A stretch of DNA of 64,000 nt from the NCBI GenBank assembly GCA_029891385.1, contig CM057235.1, positions 14,622,001-14,686,000 on the forward strand, written 5' to 3'. Shown piece by piece: positions 22,906-35,385 of the stretch. How positions within the stretch are numbered: the stretch's first letter is position 1; every line of letters begins with the position of its first letter. Both the position numbers and the translations under genes were made by a program. Below the pieces are notes generated by a model. That model worked only from the letters and a program-made list of their open reading frames with translations. It made no database searches and was not told the DNA's origin. The stretch is from Erythroxylum novogranatense. Lineage: Eukaryota; Streptophyta; Magnoliopsida; Malpighiales; Erythroxylaceae.

Positions 22906-23779
22906 TGTTAAATCAAAATGACTTTACGATTAATTTTGATGAAAACCAAATCATGAGACGGAAGAAAAAGCAAACTGAGACTAAAGGAAAATGAAACGGA
23001 AGCAAAAGCAAAATGAGACGGAAGCGAAAGCAAAATGAGACGGAAGAGTGAAAACGAGATGGAAGCGAAAGCAAAATGAGACGAAAGAGCAAAAATGAGA
23101 CGGAAGGAAAATGAGATAGAAGCAAAAGTAAAATGAGACGGAAGAGCGAAAATGAGACGGAAGCAATATGAGACGAAGCGAAGCCGAAAATGAGACGAAG
23201 GAATCGAAGATGAAGATTCAAATCATTTTGAGTTGGTTACAGAACTCAACTGAATAACCGTTTCTTTAAAGATTAAGAATCAAGAAGAAAGAAGCAGTTA
23301 TCAAGAAATAGTTGAAGACGAAGACTATAAATATGAGTCGAAATCGAAGACTGAAAGAGTTAGTGATTTTGTTAGTGATATTCAAAAGCTAAATACCGTA
23401 TTTGTGCGAAAACACGAGAGCTATATTTTTAGTAACAAAGCTCGCAATATCTTTCTGTAAGAAAGAAGAATAGTAGAGAGCCTGAAGAGGCTAAATGAGA
23501 AAAAGAATACTTGTTGTACGAGACCTGAAGAAGCTCGGTGAAAAAAATACTTGTACTTTTGTGAAATATAGTAAAATCTCAGAAGGGATTCTGAGAATTA
23601 GACGTAGCCCACAATTTGGAGTGAACTAGTATAAAATTGTTGTGTCGATTCTCACTCTTAACTCTTAACTCTTATTTCTATTGCTTATATAAATACTTCA
23701 TAATATTGTTTATCAATCGTTTTGAGAAAGCAAATTTTTAAAAAGGGGATTGTATTAAAAATTCGAATACACAATCCAA
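22906..23779 (+). repeat. 3' LTR of copia copy 2, truncated
   Basis: It begins TGTTAAATC right after the purine tract. A TATA box (tataaata, 23326-23333) is in the family position. It ends near 'cacaatccaac', before the conserved CTTCA end. A purine-rich array lies at 22960-23215. Confidence 0.85.
22960..23215 (+). repeat. purine-rich array in U3 of copy 2
   Basis: Degenerate tandem units near AAAATGAGACGGAAGCGAAAGC, almost T-free on the plus strand. The array lies at the same LTR position as those in copies 1 and 3, but the unit sequence differs. Confidence 0.85.
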
Positions 23780-23975
23780 CTTTATTAGTTATGATGTCAA
23801 TGGCCCCTCATTGTTTCTTGAGATTCCATGCCATCTATAATTTGGCCTATATCTATGTAGGATTGAAGCGCTTCTTTAAACTTCTTTGCTCTTAAACTTG
23901 TTATTGATCCCTTCGATGTTTTTAACTCATTTTTAGTTTCATATCTCTTACAAAATACCATGGTTGTGCTCACAT
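23780..23975 (-). pseudogene. second gypsy pol tail fragment
   Basis: It closely repeats the segment at 17675-17870 (agttatgatgtca, cttgagattcca, catatctcttaca) with substitutions, in the same minus orientation. It encodes only the last part of the integrase tail. Confidence 0.65.
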
Positions 23976-24767
23976 TAAAGTCGGTGCTTCCTCTATTACT
24001 ACTACATGAATAAATAAAATTATAAACGAATATAACTCATATTTCCTCGTGTCATCAATTATGAAAATGTTACGTAATATAATATTTATTTAAATAGTTT
24101 CACATAATAGATAATAAAAAAGTTATTTAGACTAGAAAGTTTCTTTAAGTGGGGTGAAGGAAATCTTTCTCATTTATTCATTAAAATCAAACTAATTAGA
24201 GAAGCTGATTTGAGCAATAAGGAAATTTTATTTTATATTTGTTTAATGGGACATATTATTTGCTTGCATTTTTCATTGGTGTAGAACAATAACATATATA
24301 CACACACAAATTAAGTAAAAAATATTTATTGAACACTTTCTAAAAAGATTTATTGTGTAATATAAATGTGGCTCCTTATCGTTGAGAGCATCAATTACTT
24401 TAATTATAGATATAATAAATGAAAAGGTATCATTTTTATTTTTTATTTTATTATCTACTTTTTTTAAAAAAATTAATCCTCATATTGACTAAATGTTAAC
24501 TGTTAATTAATGTAACATAAAAATGATAGCGCGTCTCCAAGTGGTGCCACAAGCAGCAGCATAGCTGTACACAAGTAAGTAACTATACTCAATCAATAGC
24601 CGACCGTACCATGCGCACGTCAACCCACCGACGCGCCAGATTGGTTGCACCCATTCTCTTTCTCTATCGCTCTCCAGCCAGATAACCGAAACTCAACAGC
24701 GAGCAAGAAAGCATCCATACACATCACTTTGTCGGTGCTATAGCTTTGTCAGATCAGATCGGTAAAT
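23976..24767. promoter_or_regulatory. upstream region of the GAUT8-like gene
   Basis: 23976-24500 is AT-rich with no gene visible. 24540-24767 is richer in GC and C/T (ttctctttctctatcgctctcc) and probably contains the core promoter and 5' untranslated leader. No TATA box stands out. Confidence 0.45.
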
Positions 24768-26906
24768 ATGGCGATTGATGTTTCCCCTCATAACCATCAT
24801 AACACTCGAATCCTCAGGAGCCGAAACATTCGAAGCTTACGGTCGTTCGCTGTTGCCATTGCGATGGCGCTTCTCCTCTTCTTCACCGTTTCCATCCTTT
24901 TCACTTCGCACTCCGCTGCCGACTTAAGCTACTCCGTAAGTTTTTTCTTCATCTCTTTGGTAATGCGTGTCTTTGTTAATTGAGAATTACACAGAGATCT
25001 CTATTGACTGTTACGAAGCTCAAAACGCGGTGTTTTGGGTATCTGGATCTGTTCGTTTTCGTTTTTTTCGTTTTCTTTTTTTTTTTTTAACAATTTGATG
25101 AGTTTGTGTTTAGTTTCTGTTACTCGAAGAGAGTAAAAATTCCTTCTTTTTTTTTTTTTTGGTTAGGGTTCGAGTACTACAAGGGACCGAATTGAAACGG
25201 GAAGAAGATCTGTGTTGGCGCTGAAATCCGATCCATTGAAGCCCCGATTGGACCAGATTCGGAAGCAAGCTGATGATCATCGCTCACTGTCACTTGCCTA
25301 TGCTTCCTATGCAAGGAAGCTCAAGCTTGAGAACTCCAAGCTTGTTAGGGTTTTCGCTGATCTCTCCCGAAACTACACTGATCTTCTTAACAAACCCGTT
25401 TATCGGCCTCTGTTCGAGTCTGATTCTATTTCCATAGAGGAGTCTACGCTGCGCCAATTCGAGAAGGAAGTGAAGGAGAGGATCAAAGTTACACGGCAAG
25501 TGATTGCCGAAGCAAAGGAGAGTTTTGATAACCAACTAAAGATTCAGAAGCTGAAGGATACCATATTTGCGGTGAATGAGCAATTAACGAAAGCGAAGAA
25601 GCAAGGAGCTTTTTCAAGTTTGATTGCTGCCAAGTCTATACCTAAGAGCTTGCATTGCCTCGCCATGAGGTTAATGGAGGAGAGAATTGCTCATCCTGAA
25701 AAGTATTCTGATGAAGGGAGTCCACCAGCACCTGAGTTGGAGAATCCTAAGCTTTACCATTATGCTATTTTCTCTGACAATGTGATCGCAGCTTCGGTGG
25801 TGGTTAATTCAGCTGTAAAAAATGCAAAGGAGCCATGGAAACATGTTTTCCATGTTGTCACTGATAAAATGAATCTTGGGGCAATGCAGGTGATGTTCAA
25901 ATTGAAGGACTATAATGGGGCACATGTAGAAGTGAAAGCAGTTGAGGATTACAAATTCTTGAACTCTTCTTATGTGCCTGTCCTTAGACAATTGGAATCA
26001 GCGAATCTGCAGAGATTCTACTTTGAGAATAAGCTGGAGAATGCAACCAAGGATACAACAAACATGAAGTTTAGGAACCCCAAGTACTTGTCGATTTTGA
26101 ACCACTTGAGATTTTATTTGCCTGAGATGTACCCTAAGTTGCATAGAATTTTGTTTCTCGATGACGATATTGTGGTTCAGAAGGATTTGACAGGATTGTG
26201 GAAGATTGATATGGATGGTAAGGTGAATGGAGCTGTGGAAACTTGTTTTGGGTCGTTTCATAGGTATGCGCAATATATGAATTTTTCACACCCTTTGATC
26301 AAAGAGAAGTTTAACCCAAAGGCTTGCGCTTGGGCTTATGGGATGAACTTCTTTGATTTGGATGCTTGGAGGAGGGAGAAGTGCACAGAGCAGTATCACT
26401 ATTGGCAGAATCTGGTAAGATTGCAATTAGCATGTGGAATTCTTTTACGATTTTACTTCTTTATTTGATATACATGTAACCGTATGAAAAAAATACTTTA
26501 AATCGTTATGTTATTGGAGTTCATAGTTTCCTCTATGGGAAAGGAACCTTCTGACTTTAAACTATCAAAAGATGGTTACACCTAGGGTTATTGTAAAAAT
26601 TGTAACTAACAAGGGATGCTTTATTTGCAGAATGAAAACCGAACCTTGTGGAAGTTGGGGACGTTGCCCCCTGGTTTAATCACATATTACTCGACCACAC
26701 AACCACTTGACAAGTCATGGCATGTGCTGGGGCTTGGATACAATCCTAGCATTAGCATGGATGAGATTCACAATGCTGCTGTGGTACACTTCAATGGGAA
26801 TATGAAGCCCTGGCTCGATATTGCCATGACCCAATTTAAACCTCTTTGGACAAAGTATGTTGACTATGAATTGGAGTTCGTACAGGCCTGCAATTTTGCT
26901 CTCTAA
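24768..26906 (+). CDS. GAUT8: galacturonosyltransferase GAUT8-like (QUASIMODO1 type), 563 aa
   Basis: Three exons: 24768-24935, 25167-26414 and 26631-26906, all phase 0 with GT-AG introns, giving 563 residues (Arabidopsis GAUT8 is about 560). It is a type II Golgi protein: a basic N-tail, a membrane segment at about 26-46, then a coiled-coil-rich stem (about 90-200). The GT8 domain follows (about 250-545), with LFLDDDIVVQKD (DxD at 388-390, Mn and UDP-sugar binding) and HFNGNMKPW (525-533). By family knowledge it transfers galacturonic acid from UDP-GalA in pectin homogalacturonan synthesis; Arabidopsis qua1 mutants lose cell adhesion. The stem text (KSDPLKPRLDQIRKQADDHR) matches GAUT8 better than GAUT9, as I recall them. 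No damage is seen. It is bordered by dead transposons on both sides. Confidence 0.95.
24936..25166 (+). other. intron 1 of the GAUT8-like gene
   Basis: Donor gtaagt follows codon 56; the acceptor gttag follows a long T-run. Phase 0, 231 bp. Reading through would give a stop after 15 codons. Confidence 0.9.
26415..26630 (+). other. intron 2 of the GAUT8-like gene
   Basis: Donor gtaaga follows YWQNL; acceptor tttgcag precedes NENRTLW. Phase 0, 216 bp. Confidence 0.92.
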
Positions 26907-27571
26907 TCCTTACTGCAGTTGAAAGCTTAAAGCTGTCATCCTGTGGATCTAACTGCTAATACTGCTCTGAAATCCATCCCTTGGTTTATATATGACACGT
27001 TTCACCGATTGTTTTGTAGCACATTTGTTATGTTATGGGTAGGTTCCTTCTTGCATCCCCACTTGTACAAGCCTTGCGACAACCAAAAAAGTAAAATGTT
27101 GTATTTGGTTTTGGTTCATCCAGCTCTTGTAAGAATCATCTCATCGTGCTGTTGGGATTTAATGCAATTAGGTGTTTAATCATAAACACTTAAGCCACTT
27201 CCATGTGTCCATCTCGGATATGTTCAGGAATCATCAAATCTTCCAAATGCCATGAACATTTGCTTTTCCCAACTTTTAACGTAAGAGAGGGAATTAAGTT
27301 TACCACGTGATCCTGATCATCTGCGCCTGAAAATTATAGAGGTTCTTTAATCATCTCTTCGTTGTATCAGTTGAGAGTTGTGCTTCTGAAGATAAGCATT
27401 TACACGTCAGCCACGCAAAAGCACGCTGCCACTAAGCTCTCATTTATACAATTTTTTAAGCGGAAACTTAAAGAGTACACATACATGTATTTCTCCAGTC
27501 ATCCCGCAACTGTCTTAATTTGTTAAGGGATATAAACCAAGCTGTCATCTATTGCACTCATTTTCTGAATA
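26907..27571 (+). other. 3' flank of the GAUT8-like gene
   Basis: Probably a 3' untranslated region over the first 250-300 bases, then unannotated sequence up to the copia C insertion. A short frame at 26943-27179 lacks any resemblance to a protein family. Confidence 0.5.
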
Positions 27572-27894
27572 TATAACAAAAAATTGGAAGATAGGAAAAG
27601 ATAATGAAAGAGATAAAACACAGAAAAAATTAACTTGAAGATTGCTACTTTTATTGAATAATCAACAGCTATTTATAATAGCTTTACATGAATATAGAAT
27701 GAGAAAAATTAGGAAAACAATCTCATTAACAACATGAAAGAGGGAAATTAAACTACCCACTAACTTGATTAAACTACCCACTAACAATTAATTAAAGAAC
27801 AAGAATGAATAACAATTAATTAACACACATGGTCGTGCACGCATAACACATGGCTTGTGTTTCTTCAGTGTTGAGTTTTACACTAATTTTATCA
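27572..27894 (-). repeat. 3' LTR of copia C (323 bp)
   Basis: On the minus strand it starts TGATAAAATTAG right after the purine tract and ends TTTTGTTATA. It holds two copies of a ~22-bp aaactacccactaa unit, against four in the 5' LTR. Confidence 0.85.
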
Positions 27895-29594
27895 CTCCCC
27901 CTTAGTGCAAACTCAACATCAACAACCCCAAGAGCCTTTCTGAAGTATTGGAACTTTGGTTTTACCAAAGCCTTGGTAAAAATATCGACTACTTGATCAT
28001 TGGTACAAACGTTCACCAACTCAATTTGTTCACTCAACACCTTCTCACGAACAAAATGATGACGAACCTCAATATGCTTTGTTCGGGCATGAAAGACAGG
28101 ATTTGATGCAAGCTTGATGGTACTCTCATTATCACATTTGATTTGCACATCATATTCAATCTCAGACACCATATCTTCAATCAACCTTTTCAGCCAAATA
28201 CATTCTTGTGTAGCCATAGTTGCAGCTACATATTACGCCTCAGATTGATAAAGCAATGATGTTTTGCTTCATCGCACTAAGAAACCATTCTTGAACTCTC
28301 TTCAAACAATATCCCGTAGTTGAATGGCGATCATTAGTATCTCCTGCCCACTCTGCATCAGTAAATCCACTCAAGAAGAAATTATCACATCTTTTATACC
28401 AAAGTCCATAGCTAAGAGTTCCTTTTACATAACATAAAATCCTCTTAGCAGCACCAAGATGGGGAATCCTAGGTTCCTGCATAAACTGTGAGACAACTCC
28501 AACAGAATATGAAATTTCAGGTCTTGTGATAGTTAAATAAATTAGACTACCAACAAGTTGTCGAAACTTCCTAGCATTCTTCAACAATTTTCCTTCATCT
28601 TCCTTCAGTTTAAGATGTGGTTCCATTAGAGTAGCTTTCTCCTTTGACTCCCCCATGCTAAAACGATCCAGAAGGCTCCTTGCATAACCTCTTTGAGAAA
28701 CGAAATAGCCTGGACCTGTCTTTTCAATTTCTAAACCAAGAAAACATCCAATTTCCCCCAGATTTTTCATCTCAAAACGGACAGCCAAGTCACTCCTCAA
28801 AATAGAAATTTCTATCTCATTATCTCTAGTTATTATCATATCATCAACATATAATAATACCAAGAGATGCACACTTGACTCTAATTTAATAAACAAACTA
28901 GAATCCGAATCAGAAATTCTAAAACCACAAAAGTTAAGGTATGATGCTACCTTACCATACCAAGCCCGAGATGCTTGCTTCAAACCATACAATGCTTTCT
29001 TCAACTGGCAAACATGACTTGGAAATTGTTTAGAAACAAAACCATGAGGTTGCTCCATAAACACCTCACGATCCAACTCTCCATACAAGAAGGCATTCTT
29101 AACATTTAGCTGCCACAATTTCCAACTTCTAAAAGCCGCAAGAGAGATGAGAGTTCTTACAGTGACCATTTTAGCTACCGGGCTGAATGTCTCTTCATAA
29201 TCCAAACCATAAGATTGAGAAAAACCACGAGTTACCAAGCGAGCTTTGAACCTGTCAATGGTGCCATCAACCTTTTTCTTCAAACAAAATACCCACTTGC
29301 ATGTCATTGGCTTGCATTTTTCTGGCCTAGGTACCAAATCCCATGTCTCATTCTTATTTAAAGCATCAATTTCCTCTTGCATGGCTTTCTCCCAATCTGG
29401 ACAACCCCTAGCTTCCTCATAACTTCCTGGTTCTTCTGCAATAAATGCTCCTGTAAAGAAACAAGAAGTCACAGTACAATTGTTGAGTGCTACCTCATAG
29501 TCTTTAAGGTAGTCTGGTTGCCTTTTCTCCCTTGTTGACCTTCTTACTTCATGTTGCTCATCAACATCTCTCCTTTCAACATTTTGAACTGGAG
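27816..29594 (-). pseudogene. copia C reverse transcriptase and RNase H
   Basis: The frame is open from the D insertion edge to 28240, and after one break from 28217 to 27816. RT shows NETWDLVPRP, KWVFCLKKK, YGLKQASRAWY and YVDD (near 28840-28850). The first catalytic Asp (QLDVKNAF in relatives) is Asn here (QLNVKNAF). RNase H shows FTDAEWAGD (about 28345), and after the break the KHIEVRHHFVREKV and DIFTKAL tail. One frameshift or stop between 28217 and 28240 separates the two parts. The frame then runs through the polypurine tract 79 bases into the 3' LTR before its stop. The D-to-N change alone should abolish polymerase activity. Confidence 0.88.
27895..27904 (-). promoter_or_regulatory. 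polypurine tract of copia C
   Basis: On the minus strand TAAGGGGGAG lies just before the 3' LTR, the usual plus-strand primer for reverse transcription. The pol frame reads through it in the GGG register. Confidence 0.8.
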
Positions 29595-29599
29595 AAACG

Positions 29600-30660
29600 T
29601 GTTGGACCAATGGTGGTTGACAAATTAAATCCCTTTATGTTTTGATAATAATAAAATATCTAGAATTAGTTAAGAAATTATTTTCAGGTGTTACTCAAGG
29701 AAAGAATCATGCAAAACAAGATGAGCAAATGTTTAATTATTGAAAAATCAAGAAAGCATGTTCATTCTAAGTATAAGTGGCATAAAATATGAAGATTCTA
29801 GAGGATTTGAACGAATGTTACTATTGAAGGCTAAACAAGTCGACTTACACATTACAAGATGGCTTACATATGAAGATGAACTCGATAAGTCGACTTATAG
29901 CAAACAAGTCGACTTATCGGGAGAAACAAGTCGACTTATCGAGGGAAACAAGTCGACTTATACATAACAAGTCGACTTATTAGAGAGCGGAGGTACATGT
30001 TTTACGTAAATGGTTGAAACAAGTCGACTTATGTATTCGACAAGTCGACTTATTGAAGCACGATTCAAATCAACGGTCCAATTTGCTAAAAATGGAATGG
30101 AGAAGATCAAGCAACGACTATATCAAATCAAGTAACGCTAGAAGAGCTCCAATGCTATATTTCTTTGACTATAAATAGAGGATGAAGCAAGGAGATGATA
30201 TATAAGTTCTATAAGCTCAAATACTCTCTTATTGCTTCACATTGCTCATTATTGCTCTTATATTGTTACAAATTACCTTGAGCATTTGTTCTTCAATTTT
30301 TACATTGTGTTGTTAAAATTGAGTGGCTAGAGGAAAGGTCACGTGAGGTAGGATTTGTGCCGTAATACAAATCGTGTGTAAAGGTTGCTTGAGCTAGAAT
30401 TCAAGTGAAGTTGTAAAAAGTTCACACTCAACTACAAAGTGTGCAAATAAAGTGATTGGCAAAATCCTAAGTGGGAGCTTAGGTAGAGGACGTAGGTCTT
30501 AGCACCGAACCTCTATAAAAACGAGTGTTTGATCTTCTTCCCTATACTATTTCATTTAAGTTTATTTAAATTATTTTTGTGTGTTTAACTTCTGATTTTC
30601 TTGTAGAAATTTTCAAAGAATTTTAAGATCTATTCAACCCCCCCTTCTAGATCACTTACA
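29600..30660 (+). repeat. 5' LTR of copia D (1,061 bp)
   Basis: It starts TGTTGGACC and ends CTTACA directly before the primer site. A TATA box (tataaata, 30170-30177) follows eight palindromic AAGTCGACTT boxes by about 120 bases. Compared with the 3' LTR it has several 1-4 base losses. Confidence 0.92.
29837..30051 (+). repeat. eight AAGTCGACTT palindromes in U3 of D, 5' LTR
   Basis: Perfect 10-mers start at 29837, 29887, 29906, 29928, 29950, 29969, 30021 and 30042. The inner five are 19-22 bp apart. They lie upstream of the LTR TATA box, where enhancer boxes would be. The 3' LTR has the same eight. Confidence 0.95.
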
Positions 30661-30662
30661 AT

Positions 30663-30674
30663 TGGTATCAGAGC
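30663..30674 (+). promoter_or_regulatory. primer-binding site of copia D
   Basis: TGGTATCAGAGC, matching the initiator tRNA-Met 3' end, two bases after the LTR. Confidence 0.92.
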
Positions 30675-30687
30675 AGAAGTATCTGGG

Positions 30688-32385
30688 ATGGCACACAACA
30701 ACCTAGCGGAAGAAGGTAATACTAATAACCGACCTCCTTTGTTTAATGGCTCTAATTATTCTTCGTGAAAAAATCCTATGAAATACCACATTATAAGTGA
30801 GGGAGTTGAATACTGGAAGATCATTATCTTCGGACTTCAAGCTCCTCTAAAAGAAAATGGTGAGTTGAAAACCGAGTGGAGTATCATGATAACGATTGAA
30901 ACAAGCTTACATCAACGCCAAAGCTATGAAGTCGATATCTTGTGCATTAACGGTTGAGGAAAGAAACCGGGTAAATTCTTGCACCACCGCCAAGGAAATG
31001 TGGAGAGACTTGAGTCACTCATGAAGGGACAAATCAAGTTCGGAGACAAAATCAACATGCTTCTCCACGACTATGAGATGTTCGTAATGAAGGAAGGTGA
31101 GTCAATTTCTATAATGCTTGACCGTTTTGCAGAAATTATAAATGGCTTAGGCAACCTGGGAAAGCACATGACGGATAGTGAGAAGGTAAAGAAGATTCTT
31201 CGTTCATTACCTAAGGAATGGGACTCTCAAGTCACCGCAATCATGGAGTCGAAGGATCTAAACCATCTAGAATTCAATGCTTTAGTAGGATCTCTCATCA
31301 ACTATGAGATAATTCTCAAATCCAGAGGAGGTAGAGGTAAGCCTAAAAAATCTATTGCTTTTAAAGCTAACACCTCTTTTGATGAAAGTGATGAGGAACT
31401 AGATGAAGACGAAGAAGATGAGGAAATCGCTATGTACGCCAGAAATTTAAGGAAGTTCAAAGGACTTCTCAAAAACTGAAGGAAAGAATTAAATGGCGGA
31501 AAACAGGTAGAAAGAAAGAGATTCGACACTGAAAGAAAAACAAAAGGCTATGATGAAAAGAAAGGTAACGAAGAATGTTGGAGATGTGGAAAAAGGGGAC
31601 ATCTCGCAAGAGAGTGCAAAAGCTCGTCATCAACATCGAACTTTCAGAAAAATGACAAATACGACAAAGGTAAAAAGAAGACTAGCTTGGTAGCCACTTG
31701 GAGTGACGATGAGGAAGCCTACCAAAGTGACGAAGAAAACAATTTGGCGCTTATGGCAAAAAGTTCATCAAGCGATGATGAAAATGAGGTAACTCTCAAT
31801 GACCAAGATCTACAAGATTCTTTTGATTCTTTACAAGTGATTTTGAAGAAGCTATTGAGATTAACAAAAATTAAGAAAGAAAATACGTGAATTGATTGCT
31901 GAAAATAGTGTTCTACATGAAACAATTGATGATTTAGATAGCCCAAAAGAAGATCATTTCAAGATGTCTTATTGAAAAGAAAATCTTATTTGCGAACTTG
32001 ATAGACTTCAAAAGAATTTTCTTATGTGGTTGGAAAGTTTCTTGGTGGAAATGCTAAGTTTGAAGAACTATTGTCTTTACAAAGATATACTATCTCCAAA
32101 CATGGTTTAGGATATGATCCATATAACGAGAATGTTCTTTAATTTCAAAATTTACTAAAGATGGAAAAGTTGCACAATGTGCTAGATGTTTGAAAGATGG
32201 CCACATAGAACTTGTTTGCAAAAGTACTAGAAGATGTGTTAAGATAAAGAAAATTTGGGTTATAAAGGCACAACACCACCCAACGTGGTTTATATGGCTA
32301 ACCAAATGGACCCAAAATGGCTTGGGTACCTATAAGAAGAAAGAACGTTGATATTGTAGGTACAAGCAAAGAATGAAAGGTCGTC
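30688..32385 (+). pseudogene. copia D gag region
   Basis: Begins at ATG 30688 (MAHNNLAEEG). An early TGA replaces a Trp codon near 30767. The main open part, 30979-31479, shows the copia Gag core (YEMFVMKEGESI, LRSLPKEWDSQVTAI) and an acidic tail. The CCHC knuckle CWRCGKRGHLARECK is at 31576-31620. 31687-31890 continues with acidic text. Several frame breaks separate the pieces, so no complete Gag can be made. Confidence 0.85.
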
Positions 32386-35385
32386 AAGCACTTGGTACAT
32401 CGATAAGGGTGTTCAAGACACATGAGTGGAGACAAAACCTTTTGTGGAAATTCAACCAAAGAATCAAGGATTTGTCACTTTCGGAGACAACAACAAAGGT
32501 AAGGTCATAGGAATTGGTAAAGTGGGTAAGGAACCTTTGCCAACCATTGACAATGTTTTTCTTGTTGATGGGTTGAAACATAATCTGCTAAGTGTTTCTC
32601 AACTTTGTGACATGAATTTTAATGTAAGTTTTGAATCATCATATTGCATGGTTAAGAAGGATGATCATATAGCTTTTATTGGTTTAAGACATGGTAATAT
32701 GTACATTGTAGATCTGCATGATGATAGTTCTTTCAATGAAAAATGCCTAGTGACACTAGAAGAAAATGCATTTTTATGGCATAGGAAATTAGGACATGCA
32801 CCGTTGCCTTTAATTTCTAAGCTTTCAACGAATGACATTGTAAGAGGTTTGCCTAAGATTAAATTTGTTAAAGATCATTTGTGTGAGTCATGTTTGAAAG
32901 GAAAACATGTTAGAGCATCTTTTAAACCAAAGAAAGAAATTTGCACATCTAGAATTCTTGAACTTGTGCATATGGATTTAATTGGACCATCTAGGCATGC
33001 TAGTCTTAGTGGAAAATTGTATGTCCTAGTGATTGTAGATGATTTCTCTAGATTTACTTGGGTAAGATTTCTTGCTAATAAAAATGATGCCATTAATGAA
33101 TTTACCAAGTGGTGTAGATTGGTTCAAATGAGAAAAATCATCTATAGTTGCAATTAGAATCGATCATGGAGGAGAATTGAATGTGAACCTTTCGAAAATC
33201 TTTATGACAAATACGGTATGGAGCACAACTTCTACACCAAGAACACCGCAACAAAATGGTGTGGTGGAAAGGAAGAATCGCTCACTTGAAGAAATGAGCA
33301 GGACTATGCTAAATGTGTACAATCTTCCTAAATCATTTTGGGCGTAGCGATCAATACCACATGCTACATCATCAATAGGTACATTTGCGAAGAGACAAAA
33401 TATGACACCCTACGAACTCGGAAAGGTAAGAGACCCAACATTTCCTATTTTCATCCATTTGGTTGTAAAGTTTTATACATAATAATGGAAAGAGTAATTT
33501 AGGAAAATTCGATTCTAAATCCGATATTGGTGTATTTATTGGTTATTCTCAAACTAGTAAGGCTTTTAGAGTTTATAATAATAGGACTAAATGTGTTGAA
33601 GAAAGTATACATGTTAAATTTGATGAAATAATTTCACCCCGAGAAAGGTTTGTTTTGATGATGATGCAGGTAGTTCGTGTAATAAATTTGAAGAAATTGA
33701 ATCCAAGATTGAGGAATTGAAGTGGATGAAGAAAACCATGTACCGACACTAAATCTTGGGCAAAAGCAAAGAATCATCCTATGGAGCAAGTGATCGGTGA
33801 TTTGAATGTTGGAGTAAGGACTAGAGAAACATTTATGAGAATATGAGTAATTCAACTTTCATTTCATTGGTGGAACCCAAAATATAGAAGAAGCGCTTAA
33901 AGATGAGAATTGGCTTTTAGCTATGCAAGAGGAGCTTAATCGGTTTAACGAAATGATGTTTGGGATTTGGTAGCTCCACCAAAGGATAAGACCATCATTG
34001 AGTCAAGTGGGTAAATCGGATTAAATACGATGAGAATGGTGAAGCAATCAAAATAAATCAAGGTTAGTGGCTCAAGGATTTTATCAAGAAGGGTCTTGCT
34101 TACAATGAAACATATGCTCTGTGGCTCGCTTGGAAGCAATTAGATTGCTATGTGCTTTCGCGTCACATAAAAGGATCAAATTAAATCAAATGGACGCCAA
34201 GAGCGCATTTCTAAATGGGTATATTCAAGAAGAAGTCTATGTCAAGCAACCGCGGGATTTGAAGACCATGAGCATCCAGATTACGATACAAACTCAAGAA
34301 GGCACTTTATGGACTAAAGCAAGCACCTAGAGCTTGGTATGAGAGGTTAAGTACATTTCTAACTCAACATGGATATGTTCGTGGTAAGATAGATAATACT
34401 TTGTTTATTAAACATGTTGATCATGATATGCTTATTTGTCAAATTTATGTTGATGATATTGTGTTTGGTGCTACTAATGAATTTTGTGTAAGGAATTTAG
34501 TGATTTAATGCAAGGTGAGTTTGAAATGAGCATGATGGGAGAACTCAAGTTCTTTCTAGGATTGCAAATCAAGCAACAAAAATGGCATTTTCATCCATCA
34601 ATCAAAGTACACCAAGGAACTTCTTAAGAAATTTAAAATGGATGGATGCAAAGTGGCAAAGCAACACCAATGGCGATAAATCGGTCTTGGAAAAACATGA
34701 AAATGAAGAAGACGTTGATCAAAAACTCTATAGAGGTATGATCGGCTCTCTTTATATTTAATCGCTTCTAGACTGATATCATGTTTGCCACATGTCTATG
34801 TGCGATTTCAATCATGTCCTAAGGTTTCACATTTGAGTGCATGCAAAAGAATTTTAGATATTTGAGTAGAACTGTCAATCATGGTTTGTGGTATCCTAGT
34901 TGTGATTCATTTGATTTGTATGCATATAGTGATGCTGATCATGGTGGCTGTAGAATTGATAGAAAAGTACTAGTGGATTGTGTCATTTCTTAGGTTCATC
35001 TTTAATTTCTTAGGCTAGTAAAAGCAAGTCAAGGTAGCCATTTCCACCGCTGAATCAATATGTAGCAATTGGAAGTGCTTGTGCCCAAGTTCTTTGGATT
35101 AAACATCAATTGCTAGATTATGGTATTATGGTTAAAATATTCCTATTTATTGTGATAATACAAGTGCAATTTGTTTAAGTAAAATCCTATATTGCATAGT
35201 AGGACAAAGCACATTGAAATTAGACATCATTTTATTCGTGATCATTGCTTGAAAGGTGACATTGTTTTGAAGCATGTTTCTACTAATGATCAATTGGCTG
35301 ATATTTTTACTAAACCGCTTAAGGAAGATGTGTTTGTGAATATTAAATTGAGACTAGGAATGTGTGATTTACATTCATTTGGTTG
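32386..35385 (+). pseudogene. copia D pol region (PR, IN, RT, RNase H)
   Basis: Protease text (WYID) near 32392 is followed at once by a frame break. Integrase is open over 32426-33157, with LWHRKLGHAPL, CESCLKGKHVRA (zinc site) and VHMDLIGPSRH (first Asp). NGVVERKN with the catalytic Glu is near 33255. RT pieces include QMDAKSAFLNG (34190-34220) and IYVDDIVFGAT (about 34445). RNase H pieces include SDADH and, at 35192-35386, the KHIEIRHHFIRDH tail with DIFTKPL. More than ten small indels break the frame although catalytic residues are retained. Confidence 0.85.

Larger units (their letters stand above)
18895..23779 (+). mobile_element. Ty1/copia TGTTAAG family, copy 2 (truncated at both ends)
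   Basis: The copy starts abruptly within reverse transcriptase, aligning with about 54690 in copy 3. It runs through RNase H, the post-pol accessory frame (20551-22738), a polypurine tract (aaaaagagggaga) and a 3' LTR (22906-23779). The LTR lacks its last 80-90 bases, including the CA end. No 5' LTR, gag or integrase is present. Gypsy pol fragments in the same orientation border both sides, so the truncations probably came from deletion or rearrangement after insertion. Confidence 0.85.

Noticed and set aside
22913..23221. Minus-strand open frame rich in F, L and S
   Set aside because: It is a by-product of the purine-rich array in the copy 2 LTR.
26943..27179. 78-codon frame after the GAUT8-like gene
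   Set aside because: It lies in the likely 3' untranslated region and shows no recognisable domain.
29837..30051. AAGTCGACTT repeats as a CRISPR-like or attachment array
   Set aside because: The array recurs identically in both LTRs of one retrotransposon; it is part of U3.
31302..31529. Minus-strand poly-serine frame
   Set aside because: It is the complement of the acidic tail of element D gag.
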